DNA of 64,000 bases from Chloranthus sessilifolius (lineage: Eukaryota > Streptophyta > Magnoliopsida > Chloranthales > Chloranthaceae), in NCBI GenBank assembly GCA_021018995.1, contig CM037585.1:127190831-127254830 (forward strand), in the 5' to 3' direction. The notes under the pieces are model-generated. The model saw only the letters and a program-made list of their open reading frames with translations. It was not told the DNA's origin and did no database searches. Numbering within the stretch: the stretch's first letter is position 1; the number at the start of each line of letters is the position of its first letter. A program made the position numbers and the translations under genes. Positions 11,611-23,070 of this stretch are shown here, piece after piece.

Positions 11611-11958
11611 CCAATAGGACTAGGAAGCTAAGTTAATCAGAATCCCAACAAGAATAGGAAAACCAAACTAGTTAGACTATAAGCAACCCATAGTTGCTGA
11701 GGTCGGTCGACTGGCGCTCAGTAAAGAAGACACACACCCGCTCATCTCCGCAAAGCGTGATTATTGGCGTGTTACAACATCAATAAATATTTACAGCTGG
11801 CGATCACATCATCCAGGTACTCCCCATTTAATATTCGCATCTTTATTTTAAGTATTTAATACTTAGTTTACTATTCCACCGCCCCTAGCCAGAGTCCACA
11901 AGACCGAATTGGGCCACTTCCTCCGGAGACCGAAAGGAATCCAGAAAAAGTGCATAAC

Positions 11959-13713
11959 AAGAACGTCGATCATCGACATGGATGCAATTCAAGAGTAGGG
12001 GAACCCATTTTTCCCAAACCCCTTTTTATTTCAGTTAGAAACCCCGATTAAAACCCTCTTTTACAAAACCATATGCTCACAAGGATCTCACGGATTTATT
12101 GGGCGCAATCCATGGAATTTGACCTTTGATTTCACCCCTTTACGAGTGTGAGAAGATTGGGTTTCAAAATCATTGAATTCAAGAGGAGCGTGGGTTTCAG
12201 CATTATTGGAGCCATTCATCGTGCGCTCCTATTTCACGAGTTTTAAAGGTAAGAAAATATGATCTTAGTTTGTGTAAATTAAGTGTTAGTTTATGTATAA
12301 ATCATGTGTGATATCTAGGAAACATGAGTGTCAAAATCGAGACCGAAAAAAATGTTAATAAGTTCTTAATCAGGCAGATTCGCGTGCACAAATTGGGAAT
12401 TCGCCCACACAAATTGGCAAATTACCCAAGATGTTCGAAATTGCCCATGCGAATTGCCCTGTTGGTCTAGAATGTCTAATTTCCTTCACAAGCCCTTAGA
12501 GCTTTGACTTGTTAACTTTTTAGTCATTATTGGGTAGTGAAAAATGTGGCGTATATACATGATATGATGTAGATCGGTAAGGAAATTGGTCCGTAGGATC
12601 TTCGCATGATCCGAACCCAGGTAGGGAAAACTCACCACCATACCATTTTGACTTGATTTTCGTGGTCATCATGAGATAAATGATTTGCATGTGATAAATT
12701 AAGCTGTTTTAAAATCTTTGAATTTTGCATATGAAATCTAAACTCTGCATCTAAATAAGCATCTGAATATTCAAACTCTGAACATCTGAACTTTATATTT
12801 AAACTCTGTATCTGAACTCTGAACTCTGAACTCCGAAATTAGATATATGTTATGAACGATTTTGATAAGATAAGCTATGTTATAATTGCATGTGATTTGA
12901 GGTTCATCGGAATGAGTCCCCGAGTCTGCTTTTTGCACCAGTACGGTGGCTTATCCATACATGAATTCTGAAAAGTGTTAATTGAATGACGATGGTAAGG
13001 GGGATTCTCATCGGTACATTCCGGCTCCCAAAGCTATATTTTCTTGGGAGATTAGTTAAGTTATTGATTAAGTCATAAATAAGATAAGCATGACATATAC
13101 AAGTTAAGAACGAATAAGAATCTGATCCAATCTGAAAGCCCGATCCATTTGAATTCGATTTAAGAATCTACTTTTGAAATTTCATATATGAAACTGCATC
13201 TGATCCTTGAATTTGAAATTCAGTTATCTAATCTATTTTGAATATCTGCTTTGAATTATGTCATTGAAACCATGTTAAAAATGATAAGATGTGAGAGTAT
13301 TGATCTTTTCTCTACTGAGCTTAGACAGTTAGCTCACCCTGACTATATGTCAGGGGTGCAGATTTAAACCAGGGTCTTGAGGCTGAGGTTGATCCTGACT
13401 ATGTCCTAGAGGAAGAACCAGATCTTCCATCTGAGGATTTTTACCCTTAGTTTCTTAGCATGGTACGTTAGATGGGTTTGTAAATGATAAATTCAGTATT
13501 TGTACAGATATTTTGTATACCACTGTTTAGGTGATGGTCGGCCATCACAGGTGGTTTATTTTATTTTCTTTAGACCTGTTAGCATGTTTTGGGTATCTTC
13601 CTTTTGCCATATATTAATATCTGCTATGGTTCCCGTTTACGTTGTGGATGTACCGAGTCGATGGCGATCTGGCCTTCCCGGGAATTAGGGTTCCGGAAAG
13701 TCGGGTCATCACA
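11959..13713 (+). mobile_element. 5' LTR of the chromovirus, 5'-truncated
   Basis: Co-linear with 37,746-39,525 of the 3' LTR from AAGAACGTCGATCATCGAC to the terminal TCATCACA. The first ~500 bp are absent and unrelated sequence abuts. It shows many substitutions against the 3' copy, including CG to CA/TG changes in the palindromic block at 12,371-12,460. A donor-like CCCAGGTAGGG lies at 12,617 and an acceptor-like CAG at 13,351. Confidence 0.88.
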
Positions 13714-13715
13714 GT

Positions 13716-13727
13716 TGGTATCAGAGA
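13716..13727 (+). other. Primer-binding site (initiator Met tRNA type)
   Basis: TGGTATCAGAGA follows the LTR end after 2 bp. The canonical site is TGGTATCAGAGC, complementary to the 3' end of initiator tRNA-Met. Confidence 0.85.
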
Positions 13728-13819
13728 TATGGCTTTAGATTCGGATTCCATATGACGATGGCCTGGATTGTTTACAATCAATATTGATCAATGTTGTTGT
13801 TGATCAATGACAGATCAGT

Positions 13820-15100
13820 ATGGCCCCACGTATCAGAGGTAGAGGCAGAGGCAGACCTAGGATGATCCGCATGAGAGACATCCCGGATGTCGAGGGCACA
13901 TCACGTGGTGTAGGAATCGCCACTGATCCTAACACCATTCCATTAGGAGGAGAGAATGGCATGGCAGAGAAGGAAGTGATAGTGGAAGTGACAGACAATT
14001 GTTGGAGACCATGGCCAATGTGATGGCACAGCAGACAGAGATACTAGCGACGAAAAATCAGCCTTCAAGGTTTTCAGAATTTAGAAGGATGTGTCCTCCG
14101 AGCTTTTCGGGTCAAGTCGATCCACTTAAGGTTGAGAAGTGGTTGAACGAGATGGAGAAGATCTTTAGTGTACTTCCTTATACTGAGGATGAGAAAGTGA
14201 CATGGGCAGCCTTTAAACTGGATGGAGAGGTTGATCCCTGGTGGAAAGCAGTGCAGAGAGATAGAGTTCAAGAGACCCCAAATACACTATGGACTTGGGC
14301 TGAGTTCGTTGAGCAATTCAATGACAAGTACTTTCCCAATGTAGTGAGGAATCAGTGGGAAGTTCAGTTCATAAAATTGAAACAAGATCAGATGTCCGTA
14401 TGTGAGTATGGGGTCGAGATCACTAGGCTCCCGAGGTTTGCACCTCAACATGTGGCCACAGAATTAATGAAGGCCAGGAAGTTTCAATGTGGCCTGAGGC
14501 CAAATGTACAGAAAAGAGTCTCACTGTTTGAGCTAGGAATGTATGCAGAGGTAATGGCCAAGGCCCTTATCGCCAAAGAAGATATCGAGAAGATGTACAA
14601 AAGGAGAGATCAGCAAAATAGGAATAAAACTAGTCAAGTGCAATCCAATGCCTATGAGAAGGCAAATAAGAAGCCAAGGTTTTCGAGACCGCCGCGATAT
14701 CCTACGCAGATGGCCTATTCGAGGCCGACCTCCTATCCGAGGCCGCCAGTACCCTTGCCCACAAGTCCTTTTCATCCTTCAGGCACTACTACAACTGGGC
14801 ATCAATGGCACAAGGATATTCACGTGCCGCGTCTTCCACTCCCACTGAGGTATGTGCACAGTGTGGGAAACAGCATAAAATGGAGGACTGTAGGAGGAAC
14901 CCTAGAGCTTGCTTTAGATGTGGCAAGATGAGACATCTGATCAGGGATAGTCCTGAGGTAAGGAAAGAGAGGATGGCATCAGCGTCTATTCAGAGGCCTT
15001 CTCAACCTACCGTTCAGGGTCGAGCCTACGCCGTTACAGTACAGGATGCTCAGGCATCAAACGACGTTATCAAAGGTATGATTTCACCATTGATGGTTAA
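13820..15100 (+). pseudogene. gag: Chromovirus gag (frameshifted)
   Basis: The first frame starts at an ATG (13,820) with an Arg/Gly-rich N-terminus (RGRGRGRPR). After a frameshift near 13,990 it continues as a Retrotrans_gag domain (about 14,080-14,590; FKLDGEVDPWW, WAEFVEQFNDKYFP, QDQMSVCEY). A second frameshift near 14,805 moves to the frame of the zinc-knuckle region, CAQCGKQHKMEDC followed by CFRCGKMRHLIRDS, where the final Cys of the CCHC box has become Ser. Gag would form the particle and bind RNA. The protease continues at 33,173, beyond the inserted element. At least three lesions make it non-functional. Confidence 0.9.
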
Positions 15101-15232
15101 ACTATTACCTTATTTTTAGTTTTTTAATATTCTTGAAATATGTTTTCAAATAGACTATTTCCTTCATGCTATGACACCATCTTGAATACACTTAACTGAA
15201 CAACGCTCCAAAAATAAAATAAAATTAGTACC

Positions 15233-16611
15233 TGTTGTGAAAATTAAGTTGTACTCGCAAGTGCACGAATCAGTTTGTAGATAATGGGTGTATAGTACGA
15301 GATCGTTCCCACGAGGATTGGTTAGAAAATTTAGAAGAGAGATAGCAACTAATTAAAAGAACAAGCGCAGATTTACCACAGTAACTACTAATCTAATATT
15401 TTGAGAGATTTTGATGAATGAGTATTTCAATATTTAAACAAATAATGAAAGATAAGGATTGGGATGCTAAATCCTTCCATCGTAGGTTTATCATTTATGA
15501 AATATAAATTTATGATGAAGATATAAGATTTGTAAAAGATGCCTGAAATCTGAACACCTGTGAATTCTAAAGTGCAGATCCGAGATCAAGTAGATGTGTG
15601 ATTAACATCCCATGAGTGTATGATTAACACTCACACCTTAGAGGGCACTTAAAATCAGATCTCAAGGTAAAGTCCACACTACCGATCTGAGATCAAAGAG
15701 ATGTGTGATTAACATCCCATGAGTGTATGATTAACACTCACACCTCAGAAAGTGATAGAATTTATCCCGAAGTAAAAGAGATTAGGGTAGCATCTCTATT
15801 GCAAATCTGAGATTATGGGGCATGATTAGCTCCCATATCTCAGATGGCAAGGAAGTATTATCCATAATAAAATAAAATCAGAATCCACTACAGATATGAT
15901 GTCTTCATCATTTAAGGATGGGATTCATTAGATCCCTATCCTTAAATGAGATTAGCCTAAAATAATAAAGTAAATAGCATGATTAAAAAATACATAAACA
16001 TCAATATTAAAATATTGTAAAAGGGCTTCAACAAAATCCACGAATAGGTTTAATCCAAGTTCCGTACAACTCCTCGCTTGAATGCAGAAAATTAAACTAT
16101 TCTAAAATCTAAAACTAGGAAATAAAATACTAAGAATTTCCAAGTCATTGGACTGAATGCTCTTCAAAACTTAAAGTGAAAGAAAATAGAAAAATGCAAG
16201 CAGAAGATCCCCCTCTGAATCCTCAGATTTTTCTTTAAATAGTATCCAATTCCGGAATTCAAATTCAAGTTTAAATTCAATTCGAACTTAGTCGATTGAT
16301 TGACTAAAGTGGTCGATCGATCGACCAAGTTAAAGTTTTAATTTTTAAATTCGAATTCTTCAAGACTATGTCTATCCATCGACCAAAGAGGGTCGATCGA
16401 TCGATCTAGTCAAATGGTCCATCTCATCTCTGTTTTGCTTCAATCATCCAATTCCTTTTCGCTTTTACACCATTTTGCGCTTCTTAATGTATTTAATGAC
16501 CACTTTATCCTGAAACTTAGAAAACTTGATGGATCATGTTAGATAGCTTTCATCGGATGGCTAAATGTAGATTTTTAGGGACGAAATATCATCATATTTC
16601 ACTACACATCA
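15233..16611 (-). mobile_element. Athila-type 3' LTR
   Basis: 1,379 bp, pairing with 31,751-33,167. On the minus strand it starts TGATGTGTAGTG directly after the polypurine tract and ends ...CACAACA. It contains tandem copies of a ~110-bp unit with TGTGTGATTAACATCCCATG and two GTCGATCGATCGAC-type palindromes near 16,300 and 16,390. Confidence 0.9.
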
Positions 16612-16628
16612 TACCCCCAAACCTACAC
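16612..16628 (-). other. Polypurine tract of Athila-type element
   Basis: On the minus strand TGTAGGTTTGGGGGTA runs straight into the LTR start TGATG, as expected for the plus-strand primer. Similar AGGTTTGGGGGT words recur near 18,420 and 18,472 (minus strand), perhaps duplicated tract copies. Confidence 0.8.
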
Positions 16629-18721
16629 TTTGCTAGTCCTTGAGTAAAGGAAAGGATAAACAAAACTGAAGAATAAACTAACAACCTAAGAAAAATAAAG
16701 AATGCCACTTTTGTAGGGAGCACGATTGCATTTAGTATATGCAACAAGCCTTTAAATCACTAGGTGATCCCTAGTGGAGGAGTTTTGTCTCCTTAGGGTT
16801 TTCAGTGAAGTTACCCACAAACTTCAAAATATTTTATATAATTGATCCATATGGGATTTGTTAATTGATCTCGTTATGCATTTTCTCTATAAATAATATG
16901 CATCTCATGTCATTTTCATTGATAATTAGTTAAGTTAAGCTAATACTTCAATTTATAGATAAATTTCCCACCCATCTTTAGATGTGTCACGCTTGATTAT
17001 CAGATTGAATTCTATTTATCTGAAAATTTATTGTACTTGTGAACTGCATAGATTTATGTTTTGATTCAAACCTCACAATAGGCGTACTCTCAAAATAGAA
17101 ATTCTCTGATGATGGGTATACTTTCACACATGTGAGGGATCAATACAAAACAAAATAAAGAGGTCTCACATGACAGGAGAAATATGTTGTAAGTCAATGA
17201 ACAAAAATAAATCTCATAAGAACAGACACTTGTATATTCTAAGCATGTCAAATCAAGTGTCATTGGTATTATATATTTATTCTCCACCAGGCAGTTACTA
17301 ATGCAAGATCAGATCATGAAGGTCTTTTTATAAGGTTGTAATGTGGCTCAGGTGAGGGTAAGAAAGAAAGGAAAGTTGGGATTCAAAGTTTCTGAGAAAT
17401 TGGAAAAGGAATCAACTTTTGATTTTTCTATTTCTCTTCTTTTTCTTTTCTACTTTCTCACTATTTTTCTATTTTTCTCAACTCTCTTTTCTTTTCTCCC
17501 TCATTTTACTTCTTTTGACTTTTGCACCTCATATTTTCCATTCTTTTTTAAGTATTCCTTTTTCTTTTTCTCCCTTTCTTTTCTTTGACATACATTCTCA
17601 GTAATCACCACAACTTAAGACCTCTCTACTTACTTTCTTTTCTCTCATTTCTCATTCTTAATTTCTCATAAATAAGCAGGGTAAAGTTGAATTTTTAAAA
17701 ATGGTGAAGGATTAGAGGTTAATGTGGCTTATCAAGGAATTTTTAATAGTAAATTTTTCAAATGGGCTCAAAGGGGTACTAGCAGGACAAATTTATATGA
17801 GGTGGGACATTTTCGGCACAATCGAGCCAAAGATGGCCTCCAATCACGTCCTTAAAAGATAATAACTATGCCTATTTGTCTTAAACAAACATATAGTACA
17901 TTCTAGCACAATGATTTAATATCATACAAAGTCACAAGTCAAAACAGTATGTATGAGATTATACAAAAATAATTCGTATTCAAAGATAGCTCCGAATTTA
18001 TGTAAACTCTCATCAAAGACGTGAAATTAGCTCTAAAGCTCACTGGGTTTTAATTTGCACTAAGATCCTACAGTTCACCATTTTAGATAAGTTTTCATGA
18101 TTTTAGCTTTTTGAACTGAGTCAAACACCATAACTTCTAAGAGTGGGTTTAAATTTATGTCAATTTCCACCTTAGCTTTTCTCTCCTAAAAGCAATAAAA
18201 AGAAATGGCATTTAATATTTTTTTGATGAGATTTCATAATTTATCAATTTTAAATTCCACATTTCAACCATATAAAATTTTTTCGGGATGATCTTCAAAG
18301 TGAATCAGTCGATCGATCGACAAGTTCAGTCGATTGATCGACTAATTTCGAAATATTTTATTTTTAATTTTTTTTTTTTTTTTAAACAAATCATAAACTA
18401 AACGAATAACACATTACCACCCCCAAACCTAACTAGTGCAATGTCCTCATTGGACCAAAATTAAGGGGTACCCCCAAACCTGCAATCAGAGTACTCATAG
18501 ACCAAAAAGGCAAAGGAAGTGACAAGCATTAGTGAAACTAAAAGAAAATTTATTAAGGAAATACTGTAAATTACACTTATTGAAAACATAAAATGTGAAA
18601 TCCTAAATCTGCCTAAAATCAGAAAATATGCAAAATTAAAAATAAACCCTAAAATTCCTAAGACATCTTAAATTTACTCAAACATTCTAAAGACATTCAA
18701 TTTTATTTTATTTTATTTCTT
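16629..18721 (-). other. Athila-type 3' non-coding region
   Basis: About 2.1 kb between the env-like frames and the polypurine tract, without convincing coding sequence. It includes a T/C-rich stretch at 17,416-17,660 and palindromic GTCGAT repeats at 18,300-18,345. Long non-coding 3' regions are known in Athila-group elements. Confidence 0.6.
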
Positions 18722-19336
18722 TCAAACATCCGTTTCAGGTCCCGACCCTGACTTTGGTTGTGGAAAAGCGAAATTCCACCTCGCTTCGGTGATACTCCGT
18801 GGATTGGAGGAGGCAGGAGTCACATCAGGGGGATGCAGGGTTGATGGGTTGGCTGTGCTACTCGTGGCCAGATCCTGAAGTGTCGGAGTCGGATACAACT
18901 TTTCCCAAATTTCAGTAGGTATAAGATCAATAACCTCCTTTAGGATTGATTTTGGAATGAGTGCAGCTAATGGAGTTGGTGGGGGTGGTAACGATGAAGA
19001 GGAAGGGATGGGTGATGGTGATTTGGTGATTGGGGATGGGGATGGAATCGATTCCAGATCAATCATCTCTATGTCGCTTGATAAAATTGGCGTGGGCTTG
19101 GATGTTCTATTGGTTCTCTTTCTTGTTGGCTCATCGCAAATTTGAAAAGGCATGGGATCAAGATCTATCACATTGATGTTGGTGAGATCTAATGGAGTTT
19201 GTGATCCGCTAGGCCTTTCCCTTTTCCTTGCTATTTCTTTCATCTCCCTCAAAGTTGCCCTTGTATAATAGGTTCTTCCAGCCATTGATATTTTATGAAA
19301 TTGAGGGGATGAATTTATGATGACAATTGTAGACAA
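18722..19336 (-). CDS. Athila-type env-region ORF, 204 codons
   Basis: An open frame starting ATG near 19,336. The N-terminal part is basic (TRATLREMKEIARKRERPS), the middle is rich in Pro/Ser/Thr (SPSPITKSPSPIPSSSSLPP) and the C-terminal half is mixed, with KSILKEVIDLIPTEIWEKLY. No transmembrane segment is seen. Its place between integrase and the polypurine tract is where Athila elements carry an extra, often env-like, frame. I do not recognise a domain. It is in the same transcription direction as pol and ends in a stop about 2.1 kb before the LTR. Confidence 0.55.
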   Translation of the reverse strand: MSTIVIINSSPQFHKISMAGRTYYTRATLREMKEIARKRERPSGSQTPLDLTNINVIDLDPMPFQICDEPTRKRTNRTSKPTPILSSDIEMIDLESIPSPSPITKSPSPIPSSSSLPPPPTPLAALIPKSILKEVIDLIPTEIWEKLYPTPTLQDLATSSTANPSTLHPPDVTPASSNPRSITEARWNFAFPQPKSGSGPETDV

Positions 19337-19960
19337 AATTTTCAGGGTGTTTAAAATAAATAGAGAGAGAGTTTGAGATTTTCTAAAAGAGTCCTACGAA
19401 GGAAAGAAAAGAGTCCTCAAATTTTAAACTACTAAAATTAAAAGATTCTGAACGATTTTTTTTTTTTTTTTTTTTTATTTCTTCTTTTTTTTTCGACAAA
19501 TGTATTAGTCGAGTGATCGACTGAAGTAGTCGATCGATCAAGCAATAAAATATTTTATTTTTTTATTTTTTTATTTTTATTTATTATTTTGATCAGTCGA
19601 TTGATCGACTTCAATGGTTGATCGATCAACTAATCCAGTCAACAAGAGTTGACTTTATATAACCTCAATTAATTGACAGTGTGAGCCGATTAATCGATTG
19701 GTTAATCCGAACAGAGACACTAATCTAAAGAATTTTAACAAAGTCGATTGATTGACCAAAGAGGGTCGATCGATCGACTGATAAAAATAACACAAAAATG
19801 GAAGTTTTTCTTTTGATTTTTTCTTCCTTTTTTTTTTTTTTACAAATTCTAATCCTACACAGACTGAAAAATAGAAATCCTAATCAAACTTAAAAAATAA
19901 ATATTTTAAAACTGAAAACTAACACAAGTGATGCAAAAAGAAATTCTAATCCTAATCATC

Positions 19961-20272
19961 TTATTCTTCTTCTTCCACCTGCCTTGCACGAGCCCTCATC
20001 TCGTCATAGCCATCGGGCCACAAATGTTGGCCCAACTGATGCATAAATGCCCGATCATATCGGCTACGACGGAGAGTTTGATTGTACTGCCACGGTTGCT
20101 CATCGATCAAGGAGTTGATCTGAGCCTGCATGATTTCAAGGGAAACTCCCTCATTGAGGGTTAGTTCTGGCTCTGGCTCTGGGGGTCTTCTTAATGCACT
20201 CGACAGTGCTGACGGGCAGGAGGAGCAGGCTGTGCATAAACATTTCTCAACATACGCATACCTCGATTCCAC
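19961..20272 (-). pseudogene. Athila-type 3' region ORF fragment
   Basis: A frame of about 100 codons with RRPPEPEPELTLNEG, then helix-like text with Gln and Arg (MQAQINSLIDEQPW, MRARARQVEEEE). It probably belongs to the same broken gene as the fragment at 20,653-20,964. No function assigned. Confidence 0.4.
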
Positions 20273-20652
20273 TGCCTCTGCCCATAGCGATAAAACTACA
20301 GGTTCCCAATATTATCATCAAGATAAAAAGGGAAACCAAAATAATGCAAGAGTTGCATCACCAGGTGGGGAAAATAGATGAGTGCGACATCGCCAGCAAG
20401 GGGGTTCACAATCTCATCATGGCATCGCCACATTGAATCATGCAAAAACCACGGAATATTGAGCCATGATCATCTATAGCCACCAGACAACGCCTTCACC
20501 CGAGGTCCAGTTCTTTCGAATGCATGTCCTCGTGGGCAAAGACTACAAGAAACAACAATGTCCCATAACAAAATGTAGCGGGGGAGAGCCGATCGTTTAG
20601 TCGCAAGTCCTCTTGATGCATATACGTCATTGCACATATCATCAATCATTGG

Positions 20653-20964
20653 TCATTGCTCAACATCAAGCTCTTCGCCAAGTTGGTGGTTCAAAGGTCG
20701 CTCACTGAGAATGTTAAAAATAGCTGCGATTGTATCTGGGTAAATGTTTATCTTCCAGCCGTCAATGGAGACAGTGAAATGGGTATCTTCATTTGTCTCG
20801 TCCGATGCATTCTCCCACTTCATATTTTGATAAAACAGGCAGACTACCCGCTCTGAGATGTTGATTTTCGATGGTGTTATCAGAAAGTGAAGATTAAGAA
20901 CAACAATGTACGCGAGTGAAACTGCGCATTCGGGCATTGCTTGGAATGCCGGCAGATCATACAC
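20653..20964 (-). pseudogene. Putative plant-transposon (env-region) domain fragment
   Basis: The text RVVCLFYQNMKWEN, DTHFTVSIDGWKI and YPDTIAAIFNI resembles the 'putative plant transposon protein' domain often annotated downstream of integrase in Athila-group elements (a pattern of xxFYxNM ... V.G..I.F.P..I...). The frame runs about 100 codons and is probably broken upstream and downstream. The family assignment is by eye. Confidence 0.45.
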
Positions 20965-21179
20965 ATATTCAGATGATATCTCTTTTGTGGCAAAATGACC
21001 TTTTGGTCATTCTCGAAAAACTCCTTCTAGATGCTGAGGAAGTCTTGCAGAGGAGGATGACGCCATTTCAGAGAGAGAAGTTTAAAGAAGATTAGGAATG
21101 TTCGAGAGAATAAGGAAGAGAAAGGACGGTCTGCCCTTTAAATAAACACAGAGGCACCCCTCCTCTCTCGGGCGCAATG

Positions 21180-21650
21180 TATAAGTCGATCGATCAAGGT
21201 GTATACATCGATTGATCAACCCAGACATCAGAAAGATGCGACATTAAGATGTACCTTTTCAAGCGTTGTCGATCGATCGACCCTGTTTGGTCGATTGATC
21301 GACACTGACATGTAACGTTTCCTAAATGCGTTGGAATAGTGCGTTCACAAGCATGGATTGACTTTTATTAAGTCGATTGATCGACCTTACATGTTGATTG
21401 ATCGCAAATGTTGCATGCAGCATGAAACGACGTCGCAATTAATTCACCTCGAAAATGCGCGACGTTTAAGGTCGATCGATCGACATATACAAGTCAATTG
21501 ATCGACAATACTGACACAGTAAAAAAAAACGTGGTAGTGCATAAATGCCCACAATTAATGTCGATTGATCGACAAAACTTGGTCGATCAATCGACCATCG
21601 TCTCCTTGTCAATCGATCGATCGATCTGTGCATGTCGATCGATCGATCTC
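21180..21650. repeat. Cluster of GTCGATCGATCGAC palindromes
   Basis: At least ten copies of GTCGAT(C/T)GATCGAC-like 14-mers in about 470 bp, between the integrase and the env-region fragments. Further copies lie at 16,296-16,408, 18,300-18,345, 19,505-19,781, 31,497-31,535 and 32,847-32,962, all inside the same element. Confidence 0.9.
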
Positions 21651-21699
21651 CTAATATATATTTTTTTAGATGTTTCATACACTTGGGTTGCCTCCCAAG

Positions 21700-23070
21700 A
21701 AGCACTAAATTTAATGTCGCTAGCCCGACATTCCAGATCTATCAATTTCATCCCGATTGATCGGGATTCCTTAATACAATTTCATCAAAATTTTCAATAA
21801 AATTCTCTAAAAATGGTTTTACCCGTTGCCCATTAACTCGAAACTTACTTTCATTTCGAAGGTTGCATAGTTCAATCGCTCCATTTGGAAATATTCGATT
21901 TACCTGAAATGGACCGCTCCATTAGGTTTTGAGCTTTCCTGGAAACAAATGGAGTCTTGAGTTATATAACAGTACCTTCTGTCCCACAGTGAATGATTTT
22001 CTGAAAATAGACTGTTTATGAACACGCTTCATACGATCCTGGTAGGATCTTGCACAATCATATGCATCAGCTCTTACTTTCTCCAACTCTACAATTTCTA
22101 GGCTTCGCTTCTCACCAGCTTTTTACAGGCTAAAATTCAGAGACTTGACAGCCCAATAGGCCCGGTGTTCCAATTCAATAGGTAAATGGTAACCTTTACC
22201 AAAAGCCATCCTGATGGGAGCTTTGAACGCTGTCTGATATGCCTAGAGTGCGTCGTTCAATTTCAACGACCAATCTTTCCGACTAGGCTTTACTGTTTTC
22301 TCTAAAATGCGTTTGTTTTCTCGATTTGAAACCTTGACTTGTCCACTAGTTTGTGGATGGTATGGTATAGCCACTTTGTGCGTGATCCCATACCTTTTCA
22401 TTAGTTGAGCAAAAATTTTGTTACAAAATTGCTTTCCACCATCGCTAATAATCGCGCGTGGGGTATCGAATCTTGGAAATATCTCATTTTTAAGAAATTT
22501 AACAACCACTCTGTGATCGTTGGTTTTGCAAGTCATTGCCTCAACCTATTTTGAAACATAATCCACTGCAACCAGGATGTATAAGTTTTTAAAAGAATTC
22601 GGGAATGGGCCCATGAAGTCTATTCCCCATACATCGAACACTTCAACCTCTAGGATTGGATTTAAGGGCATCATATTTCTTCTTGAAATTCTGCCTAATA
22701 TTTGACAGTTACTACATGACATGCAGTGCTGGTGACAGTCTTTAAAAATTGTTGGCCAATAAAATCCGCATTGGAGAACCTTAGTCGCAGTCTTCCTTAA
22801 ACTAAAATGTCCTCCATAGGACAACTCATGACAGAATGAAATAATTTTTGACTGCTCATGTTCCAGAATGCATCTTCTGATAATTTGATCAGCACAATAT
22901 TTAAATAGGTACGGATCCTCGAAAAAATAATGCTTAGCCCATGCTAGAAAAATAGCTTTCTCGTTCTTATTCCAATGCTTAGGTATCTGATCTGTCGCCA
23001 AATAATTGACCAGATCCACATACCAAGGTAGATGTTCAACAACAAGCAATTGTTCATCAGAGAATTTTTC
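21700..23070 (-). pseudogene. pol: Athila-type integrase (few stops)
   Basis: Order on the minus strand: HHCC zinc finger (HELSYGGH ... CMSCSNC near 22,700-22,850), catalytic core with DFMGPFP (first Asp), ISDGGKQF (second Asp) and [12 protein letters not shown] (Glu), and a C-terminal domain (LFPGKLKT, WSGPFQV, FRVNGQRVKPF) ending near LLGRQP at about 21,690. All catalytic residues are retained. Stops replace a Trp codon after YVSK (near 22,543) and another after LNDAL (near 22,243), both TGG to TAG, and there is one more at 22,12x. A frameshift near 23,070 separates it from RNase H. It would integrate the cDNA. Confidence 0.9.

Larger units (their letters stand above)
9493..11795 (+). mobile_element. 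Probable Ty3/gypsy LTR (Tat/Ogre-like), about 2.3 kb
   Basis: Begins TATAGACACCCC, close to the TGTAGACACCCC start common in plant gypsy LTRs, directly after a purine-rich GCCGAAGAGGAGCATC that could be a polypurine tract. A candidate end is TTTACA at 11,795, followed by TGGCGATCACATC, which resembles a decayed tRNA-type primer site. It holds two promoter-like blocks. A polypurine tract on one side and a primer site on the other could mean tandem elements sharing one LTR, or one of the two calls is wrong. No second LTR copy is in the window. Confidence 0.45.

Noticed and set aside
14074..14775. Minus-strand frames opposite gag
   Set aside because: Antisense to a clear Retrotrans_gag domain.
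17343..17604. Two Phe/Leu/Ser-rich frames that look like membrane proteins
   Set aside because: They are translations of a T/C-rich stretch on the strand opposite to the Athila-type genes.
18957..19145. 62-codon + frame rich in Gly/Asp
   Set aside because: It is the antisense shadow of the Pro/Ser-rich env-region ORF.
21180..21650. Palindromic GTCGATCGATCGAC series as a CRISPR array
   Set aside because: Spacing is irregular, the repeats are perfect palindromes and the region lies inside a gypsy element.
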